Shown here piece after piece: positions 1 to 8,466 of a DNA stretch of 10,599 nt (position 1 is its first letter; every line of letters starts with the position of its first letter). The stretch comes from Goniomonas avonlea. Its lineage: Eukaryota; Cryptophyceae; Goniomonadida; Goniomonadaceae. The stretch spans positions 1-10,599 of the forward strand of contig QUTJ01031267.1 in NCBI GenBank assembly GCA_003573635.1. Reading direction: 5' to 3'. The translations under genes were made by a program, and so were the position numbers. The notes below the pieces were generated by a model. The model was not told where the DNA came from and ran no database searches. It saw nothing but the letters and a program-made list of their open reading frames with translations.

Positions 1-9
1 TTTGATGGG

Positions 10-12
<3 letters not shown>

Positions 13-71
<59 letters not shown>
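13..71. repeat. (GT)29 microsatellite
   Basis: An uninterrupted GT dinucleotide tract of 29 units is followed by one extra G. It is open in two frames only because it encodes Cys-Val repeats, so the apparent short ORFs over it are not genes. Sequence up to about position 360 stays rich in CA and TG dinucleotides, a decayed extension of the same low-complexity DNA. Confidence 0.97.
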
Positions 72-72
<1 letters not shown>

Positions 73-675
73 AACGTGTGAACTTGCGAGCATTGCCTTT
101 GCTTCGCATGCGTGTCTGTACATGTGTGTGCGGACTGGAGCGAGCCTGTGTGCAGGCACGCTCGTCACTTCAACAGATGCACCTCGCCAACTTGGCTAGC
201 AGCAACGCGCACGCGACACGCATTGCAGCAGCGCATTATACACACTGGCGTATCTCCCTTAACACTCACACTCGCACTCCAACCCGGTCTACCTCAACAG
301 AATGCAGACACACTGACAGCTCCACTGTAACATTGCCCACTCACACACTCACCACGTGATTGGACTCGAGACACTCACAGGCTGCGGCGCAGGTACACCT
401 GCAACAGAATGCGCAACTCAGCACGGATGATGTTGACTCCCGACTCTGCGGCTTCCAATGTTGGCTTTCGCTGTGCCGCTGACATTGACCAGCTTAACAA
501 GGACTAGAGCACAACCGAATATCCGCGAGCGAACTTGGGGGCGGATTTGGGGGTGTCGTGATATGCTCTCGCGCTTGAGGCCATGACCTTGACACACCGA
601 ATGATGTCTGTGAAATGACCTGCCGGGCTCACACGGCAAGTCTCGTGGCGCAGCGAGCCACTGGCGGCTCTTGCT
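72..675. other. Unassigned sequence, no recognised gene
   Basis: I recognise no gene here. The left half is CA/TG-rich low-complexity DNA. On the minus strand, open stretches lie between about 418 and 681, but none shows a familiar motif, and no pair of splice sites joins them convincingly to the CFAP69 gene, whose stop is at 1159. The region could be CFAP69 3' flank or part of a neighbouring gene too diverged to recognise. Confidence 0.5.
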
Positions 676-862
676 TGTCAAGCCTTTGACTGAAGCAGTC
701 TGTCAAGCCTTTGACTGAAGCAGTCTGTCAAGCTTTGACTGAACAGTCTGTCAAGCCTTTTGACTGAAGCAGTCTGTCACGCTTTGACTGAACAGTCTGT
801 CAAGCCTTTTGACTGAAGCTGTCAAGCCTTTGACTGAAGCAGTCTGTCAAGCCTTGGCAGTC
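676..862. repeat. Tandem array of about 25-bp units
   Basis: About eight units of a 22-26 bp repeat lie head to tail: 676-700, 701-725, 726-748, 749-774, 775-797, 798-819, 820-844 and a degenerate 845-862. The core is tgtcaagcctttgactgaag followed by cagtc. The first, second and seventh units are identical. Units 3+4 and 5+6 repeat as a pair of a 23-mer plus a longer unit (26, then a truncated 22), so part of the array probably grew by dimer duplication. Each unit holds short inverted repeats (GTCAA/TTGAC and GACTG/CAGTC). Confidence 0.95.
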
Positions 863-1158
863 TGACGCAGCCCTCGGCTTGAAGAGTGATCACGCAATGA
901 AGAGACGAGTGACACAATCCCTTTCCCGTGCAGCCGCTGGCGCATGTCTTCCAAGTACGCGTTGACTTGACGTTTAATGCCCACGGGGCACCACCACTTC
1001 GATTTCTGTTTCCGTGATCCTCCCTTGAACACAGTCCTCCCTTGAACACAGTCCTCCCTTGAACACAGTCGCGCGCACGTGTGTCGGCAGTGTGTCGGCG
1101 GTCGCAGAAACAGCCAGCAACTTCAATTGGTTTTGTATTGTAGTGTCACAGTGCGTCA
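863..1158. other. CFAP69 downstream flank
   Basis: This is sequence between the CFAP69 stop codon and the tandem array. No AATAAA polyadenylation signal is visible on the minus strand just after the stop. A minus-strand open frame (847-1032) reads like coding sequence, but I cannot assign it to a family; see findings. A perfect 17-bp triplication sits inside the region. Confidence 0.5.
1018..1068. repeat. 17-bp repeat, three perfect copies
   Basis: The unit tcctcccttgaacacag occurs three times without a mismatch at 1018-1034, 1035-1051 and 1052-1068. Perfect identity points to recent slippage or unequal exchange. It lies 91-141 bases past the CFAP69 stop and has no obvious function. Confidence 0.97.
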
Positions 1159-4100
1159 CTATGCCCCTTTGGAGCTGGCGCCCCCTCCGCTACTCTCACC
1201 ACCCCCACCCCCGGCACCCAAGGACGACTTGCCGCCGGACGCAGCGCTCGTGCCCGAATTCCTTCGGTCTCGTTCCAGCTTGCGCGCAGCCTCCATGCCG
1301 GACCCTCGCGGTCCGTTGATGGGGGCCACCAGGGAGTCTTCCAAGCTGCGCAGTCGCGTCACGAGAGAGGGGGGAGAAGGGGGGGGGGGGGGGAGCGAGA
1401 AGCCAATCCGCGCAGTCGCGCCTCGAGAGAGTGAGAGGGACGCACACACACACACAGAGAGAGAGAAGAGTACAAAACCAAAGGTTCCATCCAGGAACCA
1501 AAGTTGCCGTCAGGTTCCCCAAGAAACACAAACACGCACACTCGCTGACACACTTTCACACGGCACGCACGCACGCATACCTGTCATCGACTGCGGAGCT
1601 GGTGTCGTTGTCAAACGACGTGCGCCGGTTGTTCTTGCCCTTGACCTCAGAGAAGGGGTTGACCGCGTCTTGCCTCGCGCTTGTCGCAGCCAAGAGAGTG
1701 TCCACGCCCCCGTCAGCCAGACACTCGTCAAGATATGAAGCAACCGCAGAGCGAGTTGCAGAAGCAGGAGCAGACTCGCTCCCTTGGCTTTGGTCTGCAG
1801 CCGCCTCGCCCTCCTCGTCGTCCACGCCACGAATCCTTGGAATGATGACCTTGGTGCGGCTCACGTACTGCAGTGACAGCGTGAGACTACACTGCCATTG
1901 CCATTTCGTGCGGCAAGGCTGTTGGCAGTGGCAGCAGTGTGTCAGGCACGGGTGGTTGCGGGCGCCTGTGTTTGTGGGCGCCCGTGTTTGTGTGGCTGTG
2001 TTTGTGGGCGCCCGTGTTTGTGTGGCCTGTGTTAGCCGTCTGCGGGTGTGGGTGTGCGAACAAAGGCTCGATGTGTGCGTGTGCGCTGCGCGGGTGTACA
2101 GAAGCAAGCAAGGGGAGCGCAGGAAAGCCAGCAAGGGGCGCACATGGCAGCGAGCAAGGGGAGCACAAGCAAGCAAGGGGCGCACAGGGCAGCAAGGGAC
2201 GCGCACCGGTGGTTTCGGAGGCTGCCGCAGCCGGTTGGTGTTGGTCAAACGCGCGGCGTGCTCTAGCTTGAGACGTTCGAAGAATGCTTGCTCGGCCTCG
2301 AGCTGCGCTTTGGTGTCTTCGTCCTGCAGCAGCTTCTTCATCTGCGCGCACGCAACCTCCTCCCCTTGCCCAGCCGCAAACCTGTTCGAGCGGTTCAATC
2401 CTCAATCCTGGACAGTATCAGCGTTTGTACAACAACAAAGCATGGTCATACGAAAAAAATCGTAATTCCACCGCGATCAACAAGCATCGGCGAACAAGCG
2501 TCAGCGTCCTCACCTGGCCTGCATGGCCCGTGCGTCAGGGGTCACTGGCCGAATTTCCTCGGCCTCCAACTCCTTGGCCACGGTGCGCCACAGCTTGTCC
2601 TGCTCCGTGTCCACATACCGCTCGGTTGTCACCTGCAACCACCATGAGTCGAGTTCCAGGGGTTTGACACGGGCTGCTCTCGGCCCGCTCACCAAGCACC
2701 TGCCCCATCTCTAACAGGCGTGTGCATCCAGACCACCGCTCTCGCAAACTGATGTCTTCGCACTCAAGTCAAAACGAATTGACGCGCCAACTCACCAGAG
2801 AGACCTTCTGCTCTGTTGTCAGGAACTGCCTGACATCCTGCACGTCGAGTCGCCGCAGCACTGCAAACAGCTTGGTGCGCAGGTTGCAGCGAGTGAGGGA
2901 GTCGACAAAGGTGGCGGAGTCGAGGTCACCCTGCACTGCTGGAGCGGGGCCCTCGCCGAGGTCGTAGAGGCGGCGCTCCTGCTGCAGCTTCACCTCCTGC
3001 TTGTGCCACAGGTCCAGGAGCAGAGCAACCGCCCCGCGCCGCGTGACTCGAGACTTCCAGGCCACGACTTGAGGTCGGGTTGCCGTCGACTCCAGAAAGT
3101 CCGAGAGACACGAGAGCACCTGGGAGGGCAGGGAATTTGTCACTACAGACACTGAAGCGCAAGGAATTGGCCACGGGGCATGGGGCGTGGTCCACAGAGC
3201 TCGTAGCAGTCAAACAAGGGAAGAAACACAAGGCTCGGCGATAAAGCAAGTTGTACGCGGACATGTTGAGCGGGCACGCACCTGACTCTGCATCAGCTCG
3301 GGGCAAACTTCCAGCAAAGTGAGCAAGGCGTTGATCCCGTTGCTGTGAATGAACGTGGCCTCGTTGACTTGGTTGCCGCACACTGCACTCCATATACAAT
3401 CAACCACGCTCAACGCCATGGGCTCCTTGCGGTCGGCGTCTTGTGGGGTCGAGCTGGCAGGGGAGTCAGACGGTGGTCTTCTCACGTTCGCTCAAAAGCC
3501 ATGAATCAGTTGTAGATGTCACAATGACTAATGAGTGGATCTGATGTCGTTTGAATCTGTCCTAGATTTCACGCTGGTCAGAGTGACGGTGAGCCCAACC
3601 CATCTCCGCCTCAAATGACTATCAAGGGTGTGTCCACCCCTCACTGTGGAACACCACGCCCGGCGGAGCCATTCGCTGTGAAAACAGTGAGCGAACAGGT
3701 GTGCAATATCTATTAGAAATAAATTCAACGCACTCAAGGCAGGAGAGCATTGTCTCGACGCCGTACAGCTGCCCAAAGAGCTGTGCGTTAGCAGTGTGGT
3801 GGTAGCACAAGTCTGCCAGCACAGCAACAGCGTCCTGCCGGAGTTGGAAGGGGTGGCTCCCGGTGTCGTTGACAAGCGACAGCATCATGCCGACGGCACC
3901 GAGCTGCCCCAGCTCGTCTTGGAACGGGGGGAAGGACGCTGTGTTGAGGAGAACCTGCCACAAGGTCAGCCGCATGACCCACACCATCAACACTCGAACT
4001 CGGTGACACTTGAACGAGCTCAACAGGAAAACTCGAGGCGCCAAATGCTCTGTTGGCTTCAGACAGGAAGTGGTGCGTGACGCCGTGGCAGGTGAGGTGA

Positions 4101-6789
4101 AGAGGTGGGTGACACCGTGGCAGGTGCGAGAGGTCTTGCGACAAGTGCGCGTGGGCGAGATTACAGGTCTTGACAAGTGCTGCCAAGCACGCGTGCGCCT
4201 GCTGACACACGAAGGTCCTGACAAGTGGCGCCTGCACCAGAGGCGAGGTGCGGAGGGAGAGGGGCGGGATGGTGAGGAGCAGCGAGAGAGTGGGTAGATT
4301 GTTCAAAGGAGCAAGGGGAGGTAAGAGAGCGAGGTGGTATGGACGAGCGAGAGGGGTGGGGTGGTGCGGACGAGCCAGCGAGGGGCGAGGTGGTATGGAG
4401 GAGCGAGAGAGGGGTGGGGTGGTGCGGAGGCAACACACCTTGAGCACACCGTAGCGAACTGCCTCGTCGCTTTCAGCAGCGAGCAGCTCGAGCAAAACTC
4501 TGTTCCCGTCCATCGCCTGGAACTGGTCGGGTGCCAAGGGGATGAGGACCGACAGAGCGTTCAGGCAGGCCGTGATGAGGCTGTGCTCCTGTTGACTCTG
4601 CCTCAGCACGAGTGCCTCCATGAGAGCGTGCGCCTCCAGGAGAGTGCGCGCATGGGTGAGTGCATGCGCGTGAGTGTGCATACGTGTGTGGGGGGGGTGC
4701 GTATGTGTGGGTGGGTCTGTGTGTGGGGGTCTTACCGCACTGAGAGGGTATTTCGTCCGAGCAGGGTGCGCGTCGAGGCCACTGTCGAGGTGCAGCAGCA
4801 GCGCGGGCATGAAGGGTGACTCTACAATGCTTTCAAAGCACTGCTCGTCAGAGCAGAGTGTAGACACCAGCGATATCAATGAAATTTTCATCTCGAAATC
4901 CAATGCACCGGAGGTTAGGACGAGGGGGTGCACGACGTCTGCTGGAGCCTGTCGCAGAAAAAGGTTACCGAAGATGGATGCCGATATCTAGTTGTGGTGA
5001 GATGACCTGTCACCGACCAGTTTGGTAGCCTGCCAAGTTGGATGCCAACGATGCGCAAGGCTAGTTGAGATGGGGTCAAGATGGATGCCGATATCTAGTT
5101 GTGGTGAGATGACCTGTCACCGACCAGTTTGGTAGCCTGCCAAGTTGGATGCCAACGATGCGCAAGGCTAGTTGAGATGGGGGTCACTGGACAACGTCGG
5201 GGTCAGCACGAGCTTGTGCTGCCACACGAACAGTGCACCGAGGAAGAAAGTCAGACAAGTTGGAGCGCGACATGCACTGCCACACAAACGGTTCACACAT
5301 TGATACGATGTTAGACAGTGCCCGGTGCACATTCGGCAACCAAACAAAAGGCCACGTGTTGCAGCCAGATGGCCCAAACATTCCTGACAGCGTCGGCAAA
5401 CGGTCAAGATGAGACGAGGTTGACACGAGTGGCAGAAAATCAAATGATGACAGTACTGGCTGGCGTTGATGGTGTGACGATGCCTAATGGTGGAGGTCTC
5501 ATGGTGTTGTGTGCTGTGAGCACCTGAGTCTCCGCAGCCACGGAGACAGTCAAAATAATATCCAGGAGGCCGCTCTCGAAGAACAGGTGCAACCGGTCCT
5601 TCACCTGCCACAACCAGTAAATGGGTTGTTCGGACAGCTAACACGATCAGTACCTTAGATAAATGGTACAAGATGGCAAGCAGTTCATTGCGGAGCTGCT
5701 TGTCCTGGTCACGGTGGCCACGGCGGAGAAGATTCTCAAATAATACCTTGCAGTTATCGAACGTCTGCGAGTTGCCAGTCAGAGTCGTCCCAAACACACG
5801 AAGCAAAATGTGTAGGCTACAGCTGACACAAACATCGACGTCTGAGAGAGGGGACCTGTGTATTTGCAAGTTCCTCTGGAGCGCCAGGGCACGTCTCCAC
5901 GATGTTCCAAACGGTTTCCACCACCACAGAAACAACAGGGTCCATGTAATCGCAAACCGTAAAACAATCGGTGATGGAATTCATTGCGCCATCTGCACAG
6001 ACCGTGATTGAGCAAGTGGCACTGCCGAAATGCACGCGCAACGTACGCTGCATCAGGTCTTTCGAAAGCTCAACTGACAGGCTCAGTTGCCGAAGCAAGA
6101 GGGCCATCTCCAGCCGCCGTAAAGGATTGTCCGCAGCATCAATCACTGCCTGTGCCATTGACTTGGCGATATCTGAATTTTCCAGGACCTGGGAAAAAAG
6201 TCAGCAAGCGGCGTTGTTGCCTTGCTCGGAGCACCTGGTGGTGGTACGACAAAGAATCACGGGTGTCGTCAGACGAGCTCGCGTACAGGGTCAACATCTG
6301 CAGAGAATGAGATACCAAACAGACCAAACACAACAAAGGAAACTACCTCAGCAGCTGCTGAGTGCACTTCAGGATTTGGCACGTGGAGGACATTCACGAT
6401 GGCAGCAATGGTTTTGCAAATCATGGGAAAGTTCCTGTACTCGTCGCTCGCATACTCCTTAATGAATGGGATGGTGCATGTCTGAAGAAGCTTGCACATG
6501 GGATCCACGAATTGCTCGTGTCCATTGGTGATCATTTCACAACAGATGTCGATGAGCTCTGAGACGCTCTCGAGATCTCGTAAAAACTAGGGGGGTTAAG
6601 GATCAACGGGTGAACAGTGCAAGCAAAAGCATCACACACAAAAATTAAGGATACGAAGCCATTTGGGTGCTGCCGGCAAATACTTTCCACAGTGGTTGCC
6701 TGGCGATCGTACTGATCGCGTGTGTGCCTGTGTTTGAAGAGGTGCAGCAACTTCTGGAAATCATTCGGCGGTCCCAGCTGCTCACCCAT
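1159..6789 (-). CDS. CFAP69: Cilia- and flagella-associated protein 69 (CFAP69), 15 exons
   Basis: CFAP69/FAP69 is a helical, armadillo-like protein of the ciliary central apparatus, needed for axoneme function (in mammals, sperm flagella and olfactory cilia). Exons, minus strand: 6789-6655, 6586-6347, 6297-6235, 6188-5856, 5764-5654, 5604-5524, 4948-4736, 4633-4439, 3954-3734, 3480-3282, 3119-2796, 2632-2514, 2381-2207, 1867-1581, 1345-1159. All junctions are GT-AG, phases agree, and the sum is 961 codons (960 residues; human about 941). Collinear landmarks recalled from the animal protein: IPFIKEYASDEY (res ~84-95), ETVWNIVE (~231-238), DKQLRNELLAI (~278-288), the DCIWSAV block (~556-562), LWHKQEVKL in exon 11, EEIRPVTPDARAMQA ending exon 12. 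Residues ~820-898 are acidic and Ser/Ala-rich; the last ~60 end in a Gly/Ser-rich tail. The start ATG has context ACCATGG, with an upstream in-frame stop. The N-terminus is shorter than in mammals. The exon 8 acceptor could be 4633 or 4615, and the exon 10 acceptor has a weak pyrimidine tract. RPS17 diverges 291 bp upstream. Confidence 0.93.
1346..1580. repeat. Simple repeats in CFAP69 intron 14
   Basis: This intron of CFAP69 carries a run of 15 G (1379-1393) and a CA/GA tract (about 1443-1466). On the coding (minus) strand they become long pyrimidine tracts upstream of the acceptor of the last exon, so part of this low-complexity sequence may serve splicing. Confidence 0.85.
1967..2026. repeat. 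30-bp tandem duplication in CFAP69 intron 13
   Basis: There are two identical adjacent 30-bp copies, 1967-1996 and 1997-2026, each beginning tgtgtttgtgggcgcccgtg. A partial third start (ctgtgtt) follows. They lie inside intron 13 of CFAP69, which spans 1868-2206. Confidence 0.93.
2107..2198. repeat. Degenerate 19-23 bp minisatellite in CFAP69 intron 13
   Basis: The core agcaagggg recurs at 2107, 2130, 2153 and 2172, with a shortened copy at 2191. The spacings are 23, 23, 19 and 19 bp, separated by variants of cgcacagggc. It lies within intron 13, next to the donor side of exon 13. Confidence 0.85.
4331..4430. repeat. Imperfect 56-bp tandem duplication in CFAP69 intron 8
   Basis: The stretch starting gaggtggtatgga at 4331 is repeated from 4387 with small changes, including the following ggggtggggtggtgcgga. 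It lies in intron 8 (3955-4438), which also holds three scattered copies of an aggtc-ttg-acaagtg motif near 4131, 4165 and 4213. On the coding strand the G-rich repeat is pyrimidine-rich. Confidence 0.8.
4971..5180. repeat. 107-bp near-perfect tandem duplication in CFAP69 intron 6
   Basis: Copy 1 is 4971-5077 and copy 2 begins at 5078. The copies match base for base until one extra G near 5180. Both lie in the longest intron of the gene (4949-5523, 575 bases), close to the acceptor of exon 7. The repeat contains ggatgcc twice per copy. I recognise no mobile-element or RNA family in it. The near identity implies a recent duplication, or an assembly artefact. Confidence 0.95.
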
Positions 6790-6962
6790 GGTCCCTACTG
6801 GGTGTCGCAGATCTCAGGTGCCTGTCCTGTCTCGTGGATGGTCTGTATGAATTCTGAGAATCTCTCTCGGCCGAACGCAACCGCAACACTGAACGAGAGG
6901 AACCGTTGTTTGACCAGACAGATGTCAAGCTTCGTTAACGGTGAACTTGGCAGCGTACATAC

Positions 6963-6976
6963 GTAACCATGTCTAC
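6963..6976 (-). promoter_or_regulatory. X-box-like (RFX) site upstream of CFAP69
   Basis: On the minus strand this reads GTAGACATGGTTAC. Against the degenerate X-box consensus GTHNYYATRRNAAC, 12 of 14 positions agree, including the central AT and the outer GT and AC. It lies 174 bases upstream of the CFAP69 ATG, a usual distance for RFX sites in ciliary genes. The match is imperfect, so this is a candidate only. Confidence 0.35.
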
Positions 6977-6980
6977 GGTA

Positions 6981-7029
6981 GGGCGCCCTGATCCGAGCTC
7001 GGATAACGCGCGAAACCCACGCCAATTGG
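6981..7029. promoter_or_regulatory. Cluster of palindromic promoter elements
   Basis: Within 49 bases are GGGCGCCC (6981-6988), the perfect 14-bp palindrome ATCCGAGCTCGGAT (6991-7004), GCGCGAAA (7008-7015, on the other strand TTTCGCGC, an E2F-type sequence), and CCAATTGG (7022-7029, a CCAAT box readable in both directions). They lie 52-100 bases upstream of the RPS17 ATG. The matches are visible directly; any factor binding is inference. Confidence 0.4.
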
Positions 7030-7080
7030 ATAAGGCTCCACAGCGTGTGACTGGGCAAAGACCAAGCAGAGGAAACCACC

Positions 7081-7826
7081 ATGGTGCGTGCTTCTGCCTT
7101 TCTCATTCTCTGCCCTTCAGTCAATCTCGGGACATGACTCATTCGTTGCGGTTCTTGCGGTGTTCTTCTTGTGATTTTGGCCCTGACCGCTCTCCTTCCA
7201 GGGTCGTGTCAGGACGAAGACAGTCAAGAAGGCCGCGCGCCTCATCATCGAGAAGTGTATCCTCGCCAAACTTCCTCAGATTGTTTTTGTGTCCAGTTTG
7301 CTCGTGTAGCTTTGTTCTATTGTTTCCTTGGGCTGCGAATTCTTGCGTGTGTGTTGTCGGATTGGTCGCTGTTGATCACAGGCACAAATCAGAATTCGGA
7401 CCTTGACCTTTCCAGACTACCCCCGCTTGACCGCGGATTTCCAGACCAACAAGAAGGTTTGCGAGGAGGTGGCTATCATTCCCTCCAAGAAGCTCCGTAA
7501 CAAGATTGCTGGTTTCGTCTCGGTATGATAACACGAGTGGCTGGCTTGGGCAGATCATTAACATTTGTTTCTAGCACTTGATGAAGCGCATCCAGCGAGG
7601 CCCCGTCCGTGGCATCTCCCTGAAGCTCCAGGAGGAGGAGCGCGAGAGGCGCATGGATGTCATTCCCGACAAGTCCGCCCTGGACGTCGACACTGTGGAG
7701 GTGGACGCCGACACGAGCGCCATGCTCCAATTCCTCCAGCTCAACCTGCCCGCCGTGCACGAGGCTGCTCCCTCCTCTTTCCCCCGGCCAAGCGGTGGAT
7801 ACCGCGGTGGTGCCCCTCGCGCATGA
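7081..7826 (+). CDS. RPS17: 40S ribosomal protein S17 (eS17), 4 coding exons
   Basis: This is a structural protein of the small ribosomal subunit in the cytoplasm. Coding exons are 7081-7083, 7202-7256, 7416-7522 and 7575-7826, separated by GT-AG introns of 118, 159 and 52 bases. They total 139 codons (138 residues; the family is usually about 135). The first coding exon is just the ATG, in strong context ccaccATGg, and exon 2 then reads [18 protein letters not shown], the conserved eS17 N-terminus. Exon 3 gives [18 protein letters not shown] and [13 protein letters not shown]. Exon 4 gives [20 protein letters not shown] followed by the acidic [12 protein letters not shown]. The C-terminus is divergent and Gly/Arg-rich ([10 protein letters not shown]). 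The gene diverges from CFAP69 and converges on the WD40 gene. Spliced reading frame and family identity are both very clear. Confidence 0.98.
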
Positions 7827-8466
7827 ACCTAGGGACTTGGTTGTGTGTTTCCTCAATGCGACGGTCCGGAGTGCAGATTTGATGGGTGAAATACATCAAG
7901 TTTGTAGTTCCACCGGAGGTTCGTGCAGCAGCAGGGTCTGTCATTTTATGGCAGTGGGATATGTGCGGTGTGTGATGTCTTGTCAAATTCTCCATGGTGA
8001 CGATCTTACTCCTCCTCGTGTTATCTTGCTCTTTTCTCTCGACTTAGGTCGACCAAATCGTTATCCAGTATGAAAGGCTGAGGTCGTGTTGGCCATGGTT
8101 CAAACAGAAAAATGGTGGCCGGGTCTCACTTTGTGCTTTTCTTGCACGCAACATTGAGAGGTTAATTGGTACAATCCCACACACACACAAGGTGGACCAC
8201 CAGCGGTTGCAGGCGGCAGGACTCCTTACAAGCTCCCGTCCTCCGCATCCTCACCAAAGCCGGTTTTGCGTGGTTCTGTGAACAACGGCACGCTGAAGAT
8301 ACTTCATCTTGCTTCGTTGGTTTATGATTGGCAAGAATCAATACGCATCAATCAACACAGGGTGCACCACCACCGCCCACCAGCGGTTGCAGGTGGGGCA
8401 GGCCTCTCGTCGTCTTCCTCTTCCTCTTCCTCCTCATCCTCGTCGCCAATTGCTGTTGACGCGTAC
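7827..8466. other. Tail-to-tail spacer between RPS17 and the WD40 gene
   Basis: I see no gene in these 640 bases, which must contain both 3' UTRs. No AATAAA signal is visible for either gene. The spacer holds a 17-bp direct repeat, ccaccagcggttgcagg, at 8197-8213 and 8377-8393, a short CA run near 8179-8189, and a TCTTCC-type pyrimidine tract at about 8405-8446. The plus-strand open frame across the tract is a poly-Ser artefact. Confidence 0.7.

Larger units (their letters stand above)
6790..7080. promoter_or_regulatory. Head-to-head promoter region, CFAP69 / RPS17
   Basis: The two start codons point away from each other with 291 bases between them, so both promoters and both 5' UTRs must fit in this stretch unless unseen 5' exons exist. 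No clear TATA box is seen near either gene. The RPS17 side holds a cluster of palindromic elements listed separately, and the middle holds an X-box-like site. Both ATGs sit in strong context (ACCATGG). Confidence 0.75.

Noticed and set aside
2-359. Overlapping plus-strand open frames over the GT repeat
   Set aside because: They consist largely of Cys-Val repeats from the microsatellite and simple CA-rich sequence, with no protein-like motif.
676-862. CRISPR array
   Set aside because: The repeats are directly adjacent without unique spacers, and the surrounding DNA is clearly eukaryotic.
1079-1738. Plus-strand open frame of 219 codons
   Set aside because: Antisense to the last two CFAP69 exons and across a poly-G and CA tract; low complexity and no motif.
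1431-2465. Plus-strand open frame of 344 codons
   Set aside because: It lies antisense to CFAP69 exons 13-14 and introns 12-14. Its length comes from GC-rich and repeat sequence, while the minus strand gives homologous, phase-consistent exons.
3788-4933. A single 381-codon minus-strand gene
   Set aside because: It merges CFAP69 exons 7 and 8 with introns 7 and 8. The part after 4439 is repeat-derived and then overlaps exon 9 in the wrong frame.
7084-7415. Possible snoRNA in RPS17 introns
   Set aside because: Ribosomal protein introns often host snoRNAs, but I found no paired C (RTGATGA) and D (CTGA) boxes or H/ACA layout in introns 1 and 2.
8090-8130. Possible tRNA B-box (ggttcaaac)
   Set aside because: Only the loop resembles a B-box. 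The flanking bases do not form a T-arm stem, and no matching A-box or acceptor stem is visible.
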